Positions 60,236 to 64,000 of a stretch of DNA of 64,000 nucleotides are shown here, in pieces. Under the pieces are notes generated by a model, which had not been told where the DNA came from, made no database searches, and saw only the letters and a program-made list of their open reading frames with translations. The translations under genes and the position numbers were made by a program. Origin of the DNA: Bibersteinia trehalosi (lineage in GTDB: Bacteria; Pseudomonadota; Gammaproteobacteria; Enterobacterales; Pasteurellaceae); contig NZ_SMAM01000001.1 in assembly GCF_004346205.1 (NCBI RefSeq), positions 186,001-250,000 of the forward strand. Reading direction: 5' to 3'. How positions within the stretch are numbered: the stretch's first letter is position 1; each line of letters starts with the position of its first letter.

Positions 60236-63200
60236 ATGCAAAAAGAACAGAATAATGATAATCCAGTTGTGCTATCTCAAGCACAACATGCTGAATCCAT
60301 CAATCATGAACAGCAGAAAGCAATACCGCCTGTTCGCGCAAAATCAAAATGGCGTGGGCTATGGTACTTTTTGCTATTGTTGCTTGGATTGAGTATTGGC
60401 ATTTTAGCCTTTCTTGTGACGGGTAAAGGACAGCGTGCAGCATTGCATTTTATGACAAGATGGTTAGATGAACTTAGTATTGAAAGTGTTGAGGGTAGTT
60501 TACAAGAGGGATTGCATTTAAGAAACGCCATTTATCAAATGGAAGGCGTGAGCGTTAAAGTTGGGCAAGCAAATTTACATCTTGGTTTTGATTGCCTGCT
60601 CACTCGTAAAGCTTGTATCGAAAATCTGGTACTCAATGATACTGAAGTAATCGTTGAAACGGCAAAATTATCTTCATCGCCAACAGAAAAAGAATCAACA
60701 CCCATTGGGGAGATTTCGCTGCCGTTAGAAGTTGCCGTCAAAAATCTTGAGCTAAACAATATTCAGGTACGCGTTGATGAAATGGATATTACTTTGGCAC
60801 AGTTTAAAACCAGCGCATTAGGAGTCAGTAAAAATATTCGTATTGCACCCACTGTGCTAGATGGTTTAACTCTTTCATTGGCGCCCGAGGTGGTAGAAAA
60901 TACGCGTGAACAGGTAAAAGAAAAAGCTAAAGAGAAAGTTAAAAGTACAGATTGGACTGCACTTAAACGCCAACTTGCTGAACCGTTACTCAATAAATTA
61001 GATCCAATTAAATTGCCACTATATTTTGATTTACCTAAATTTGAGGCAACGCATATTCAGATTGAGCAGAAAAAACGCGATGATGAAGGACAACTCATTG
61101 AGCCAGTTTCTATTCTTAAGGTGCCGTTTTTAGGTATTCAGGGAAACTCAAATGAGCAAAAAGTGGTATTGCAGCATATTGATCTCCAGACGGATAAGGG
61201 CAATGTTAGCGGGCAAGGAGAATTAACCTTATCTGGAAATTATCCGCTACATTGGCATTTAAAAGGTTGGCACCCAGAGATAGCAACACTAAAAATTCCG
61301 GCAAGCACTGCCGATGTTGATATTCAGGGAGAACTGTTTGGTACAACGACTCTGACAATACAAAGTCGTGGTGCGGCAGAATTTCATTTAACGGGGGATA
61401 TAGCCTTATCTGAGGCAAAAACGCCGTTTAATCTGCATTTAAATAGTGCTCAAGTGCAATATCCATTTATGCCAGAAAAAGGCGAAAAACCATTACAACT
61501 ACAGAAAATTAACTTGAATTTAACGGGTGATTTATTGGATTACCGCTTACAAGGTAGTTTAGATAGTCGAGGCATGAATTTGCCTGCGGGGAGCTTGCAG
61601 TTTGATGGGCATGGTGATATCACGCATTTTTCTTTGAAAGATTTCGTCTTACAAGCGCTTGAAGGCAAAGCGAATTTAGTGGGTAAAGTAGATTGGACGG
61701 ATGGTGTTGAATGGGAGAGTAGTGTTGAACTTGATAAAGTGAATACTAAATCGCTCTTGCCTGAATGGGCCGCTGTACTTTCTGGCAAACTAAATTCTAA
61801 TGGCTATGTCGCCCGAGGTGAGCAGAATGCTTGGGCGGTAAACGTAAATGATATGGCGATCTATGGCAATTTATTTCAGAAAAAACTGGAGTTAAAAGGC
61901 GATTTAAGTGCAGATAGCCAGACATTACTGAGTGTGCCACAAGCGGAACTGGTATATGGTGAAAATGTAATCGCTTTAAAAGGTGTGCTCGGTGATAAAT
62001 CAGATTTTTCTGCTGATATAAATGCGCCAAATTTAAAAGGCTTAGTTCCGCATTTGGCTGCGGGGGTCAAAGGGAAAGTGAAAATGCAAGGCAAATTGGT
62101 TGAACCAATTTTAGAGCTTGATTTAACGGCGAATGATGTTGCCTACGACACGCTAAAATTACATCACCTTAGTGCAAAAGGCAAAGTGCACACTGAAAAG
62201 CAGATTAACGTTGATCTTAATTTAGTGTTAAACCAATTTAGTCGTGGTGAAATTAAAATTGATCATGCCAATTTAACTTTGCAAGGCACAGAAACAAATC
62301 ATAATCTAAAATTTACCTCGAAGGGTGAACCCGTTGCTGGGAATTTACAGTTAGCAGGTAAATTTGACCGTAGTCAGCAAATCTGGCAGGGAGCGTTAAG
62401 TAACGTTTCAATTCAATCGCCGGTAGGGATATTCCAAAATGATAAAGCTGTACAAATTAACTATAACAATAAGCAAATTTTGGCGAATATTTCTGCGCAC
62501 TGCTGGCATAATCCAAAACTTCACCTTTGTTTCCCTCAAACATTCCAAGCGGGAGAAGAAGGTAAAGTGCCTTTTGAAATTCGCCAATTTGATCTGGTAA
62601 GCGTACAAGAATTTTTGGATAACAATACACAATTGATTGGCATGGTAAACGCAAAAGGTGATGCAGCATGGTTTAAAAATAAAGCACCTCAAGTGAATCT
62701 TGAACTTAGTTCAAATAGCCTGAAATTAAGCCAAAAATTGGATTCTGGGGCGTTCCCATTAGCTTTTGCACCAGTAAAAGTTACTGCAAAAATGGCGGAG
62801 AATAATTTAAATGTGAATACGGATATTCGCATTGAAAATAATGGACGTATCACAAGTGATATGCAAATGAAAGATATTGCAAATAAACGTGCCTTATCTG
62901 GCAGTATTCACATTGATCGTGTTCAGTTAAGTTTATTAAAGCCATTATTAAGTAATGGGGAGAGTGTTCATGGTGATATTAATGCACGTTTAACAGTTGG
63001 AGGAACAGCGCTTTCACCATTGTTATATGGCAATCTCAATTTGACGGGTTTAAAAGCACAATCGAATGCTATGCCGTTTGATGTTACCGGTGGGGGGCTA
63101 ACACTGAATTTTAATGGGGCAAGCTCAACACTGAAAGGAAATGTACAAACGCCACAAAGCAATTTGGTGTTAGATGGTGATGCGAACTGGCAAAAAGTAG

Positions 63201-64000
63201 AAGCTTGGTATACGCGTATTCGAGCAAATGCAAACAAATTCCGTGTGGATCTGCCAGGTATCGCTAAAGTGGATATTAGTCCAAATATTGAGGTGAAAGC
63301 TTCACCTAAAGAATTAGTATTGGGCGGAAAAATTGACATCCCTTGGGCACGCATTGAAGTCCAAGAGTTGCCGGAAAGCGCCGTAAGTGTGAGTAGTGAT
63401 GAAGTGATTATGGATGGCTCAGCCAAACATAAAAGAAGCTTCAAATTACCTATGTCTAGTAAAAATGCACCACAAAACGGACAAGGTATGGCAATTAAAG
63501 GCGATGTTGCCATTAATATTGGCAACGATGTTCGCTTAGAGGCCTATGGCTTAAAAACACATCTAAATGGTACCGTAAAAGTTCGCCAAGGTAATCGAGG
63601 TTTAGGACTATATGGGCAAGTGAATTTGAAAAATGGGACATTTGCCTCTTTCGGGCAAGATCTTGTTATCCGTAAAGGGCTAATTTCTTTTGCAGGCTTA
63701 CCTTCTCAGCCAAGTGTTGAAATTGAAGCGATTCGTAATCCAGAGGCGATAGAAGATCAGCATGTCACCGCTGGTGTAAAAGTAACGGGGATTGCAGATA
63801 ATTTAGACGTAAAACTGTTTTCTAGCCCGTCAATGTCGCAAGATGAAATTCTTTCTTATATCCTGACAGGAAGAGGCTTAGAAAGTAGTGGTGATGCGGG
63901 TTCAGGTAATTCTATTGCTGCCGCATTAATTGGATTGAGTCTATCGAAAGGGAGTAAAACGGTCGGAAGTGTTGGCAGTGCCTTTGGGATTAACGATTTA
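60236..64000 (+). CDS. tamB: Translocation and assembly module TamB, truncated by window end
   Basis: An inner-membrane-anchored AsmA-like giant that spans the periplasm to meet TamA. The gene runs off the right edge: 1255 codons are present without a stop. Residues about 36-62 are the single membrane anchor (KWRGLWYFLLLLLGLSIGILAFL), then ALHFMTRWLDELSIESVEGSL, the usual start of the beta-taco region, and many repeats of short beta strands. Near the right edge it enters the conserved DUF490 C-terminal domain (RQGNRGLGLYGQVNLKNGTF, then DEILSYILTGRG). E. coli TamB has 1259 residues, so only a few dozen are probably missing. Confidence 0.95.
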   Translation, partial: MQKEQNNDNPVVLSQAQHAESINHEQQKAIPPVRAKSKWRGLWYFLLLLLGLSIGILAFLVTGKGQRAALHFMTRWLDELSIESVEGSLQEGLHLRNAIYQMEGVSVKVGQANLHLGFDCLLTRKACIENLVLNDTEVIVETAKLSSSPTEKESTPIGEISLPLEVAVKNLELNNIQVRVDEMDITLAQFKTSALGVSKNIRIAPTVLDGLTLSLAPEVVENTREQVKEKAKEKVKSTDWTALKRQLAEPLLNKLDPIKLPLYFDLPKFEATHIQIEQKKRDDEGQLIEPVSILKVPFLGIQGNSNEQKVVLQHIDLQTDKGNVSGQGELTLSGNYPLHWHLKGWHPEIATLKIPASTADVDIQGELFGTTTLTIQSRGAAEFHLTGDIALSEAKTPFNLHLNSAQVQYPFMPEKGEKPLQLQKINLNLTGDLLDYRLQGSLDSRGMNLPAGSLQFDGHGDITHFSLKDFVLQALEGKANLVGKVDWTDGVEWESSVELDKVNTKSLLPEWAAVLSGKLNSNGYVARGEQNAWAVNVNDMAIYGNLFQKKLELKGDLSADSQTLLSVPQAELVYGENVIALKGVLGDKSDFSADINAPNLKGLVPHLAAGVKGKVKMQGKLVEPILELDLTANDVAYDTLKLHHLSAKGKVHTEKQINVDLNLVLNQFSRGEIKIDHANLTLQGTETNHNLKFTSKGEPVAGNLQLAGKFDRSQQIWQGALSNVSIQSPVGIFQNDKAVQINYNNKQILANISAHCWHNPKLHLCFPQTFQAGEEGKVPFEIRQFDLVSVQEFLDNNTQLIGMVNAKGDAAWFKNKAPQVNLELSSNSLKLSQKLDSGAFPLAFAPVKVTAKMAENNLNVNTDIRIENNGRITSDMQMKDIANKRALSGSIHIDRVQLSLLKPLLSNGESVHGDINARLTVGGTALSPLLYGNLNLTGLKAQSNAMPFDVTGGGLTLNFNGASSTLKGNVQTPQSNLVLDGDANWQKVEAWYTRIRANANKFRVDLPGIAKVDISPNIEVKASPKELVLGGKIDIPWARIEVQELPESAVSVSSDEVIMDGSAKHKRSFKLPMSSKNAPQNGQGMAIKGDVAINIGNDVRLEAYGLKTHLNGTVKVRQGNRGLGLYGQVNLKNGTFASFGQDLVIRKGLISFAGLPSQPSVEIEAIRNPEAIEDQHVTAGVKVTGIADNLDVKLFSSPSMSQDEILSYILTGRGLESSGDAGSGNSIAAALIGLSLSKGSKTVGSVGSAFGINDL

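Overview
The window is chromosomal DNA of a Pasteurellaceae bacterium, most likely from the Actinobacillus / Mannheimia / Bibersteinia side of the family. Two things point there. First, the sequence is littered with the uptake signal core ACAAGCGGT (complement ACCGCTTGT), the form used by that clade, rather than the Haemophilus influenzae form. Second, gene content and order match gamma-proteobacterial housekeeping blocks (lolB-ispE-prs, accD-folC, dsbC-recJ, divergent uvrA/ssb, zapG next to rplM-rpsI, tamA-tamB). I cannot fix the species from sequence alone.

Layout, left to right. 1-4281 (minus strand): a lipoprotein fragment, a shrunken IS1595/IS1016-like element, then pyrD, prs, ispE and lolB. 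4410-8524 (plus): exonuclease I, an exported SAM-hydroxide-adenosyltransferase-like protein, a DNA-glycosylase-like protein and the PHP exonuclease Rnm. 8572-10766 (minus): folC and accD. 10947-16221 (plus): parC, moaD, moaE, ybeY and a frameshifted tmcA that carries palindromic repeats inside its coding sequence. 16295-18567: mglB without its ABC partners, then mltA. 18674-21182 (minus): a class II amidotransferase and znuB-znuC. 21320-28286 (plus): mepM, dsbC, recJ, a BamE-OmpA type lipoprotein, ybhA and dapA. 28330-29181 (minus): folD, behind a strong PurR-type box. 29406-31725: two tRNAs, then tgt, a hemerythrin gene and a TusA-like gene, all overlapping. 31792-35239 (minus): a TAXI-type TRAP transporter operon. 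35599-40651: an alcohol dehydrogenase, leuB, a YceK-type lipoprotein, ubiG and gdhA. 40775-48718: uvrB, an AT-rich GmrSD-like type IV restriction gene, and nrdA-nrdB. 48897-51274: a scar region with a dead transposase, an Rhs C-terminal remnant and a TPR/GT9-like protein. 51680-64000: uvrA, ssb with two LexA boxes, zapG, rplM-rpsI, envC, tamA and the start of tamB.

Most of the window is core genome: pyrimidine and PRPP supply (pyrD, prs), isoprenoid and outer membrane biogenesis (ispE, lolB, tamAB, envC, mltA, mepM), DNA repair (sbcB, recJ, uvrA, uvrB, ssb) and dNTP synthesis (nrdAB). The accessory or decayed parts are 354-721, the repeats in tmcA, 42978-44729 and 48840-51680. The best leads are: the in-frame palindromic repeats and G-tract frameshift in tmcA; the lone GmrSD-like defence gene between uvrB and nrdA; the tgt-hemerythrin-TusA overlap operon; an inner-membrane-anchored TAXI binding protein; an exported SAM-hydrolysing-type enzyme; and the unusual quinolone-pocket residues of ParC. 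I found no CRISPR array, prophage or complete novel multi-gene defence system.
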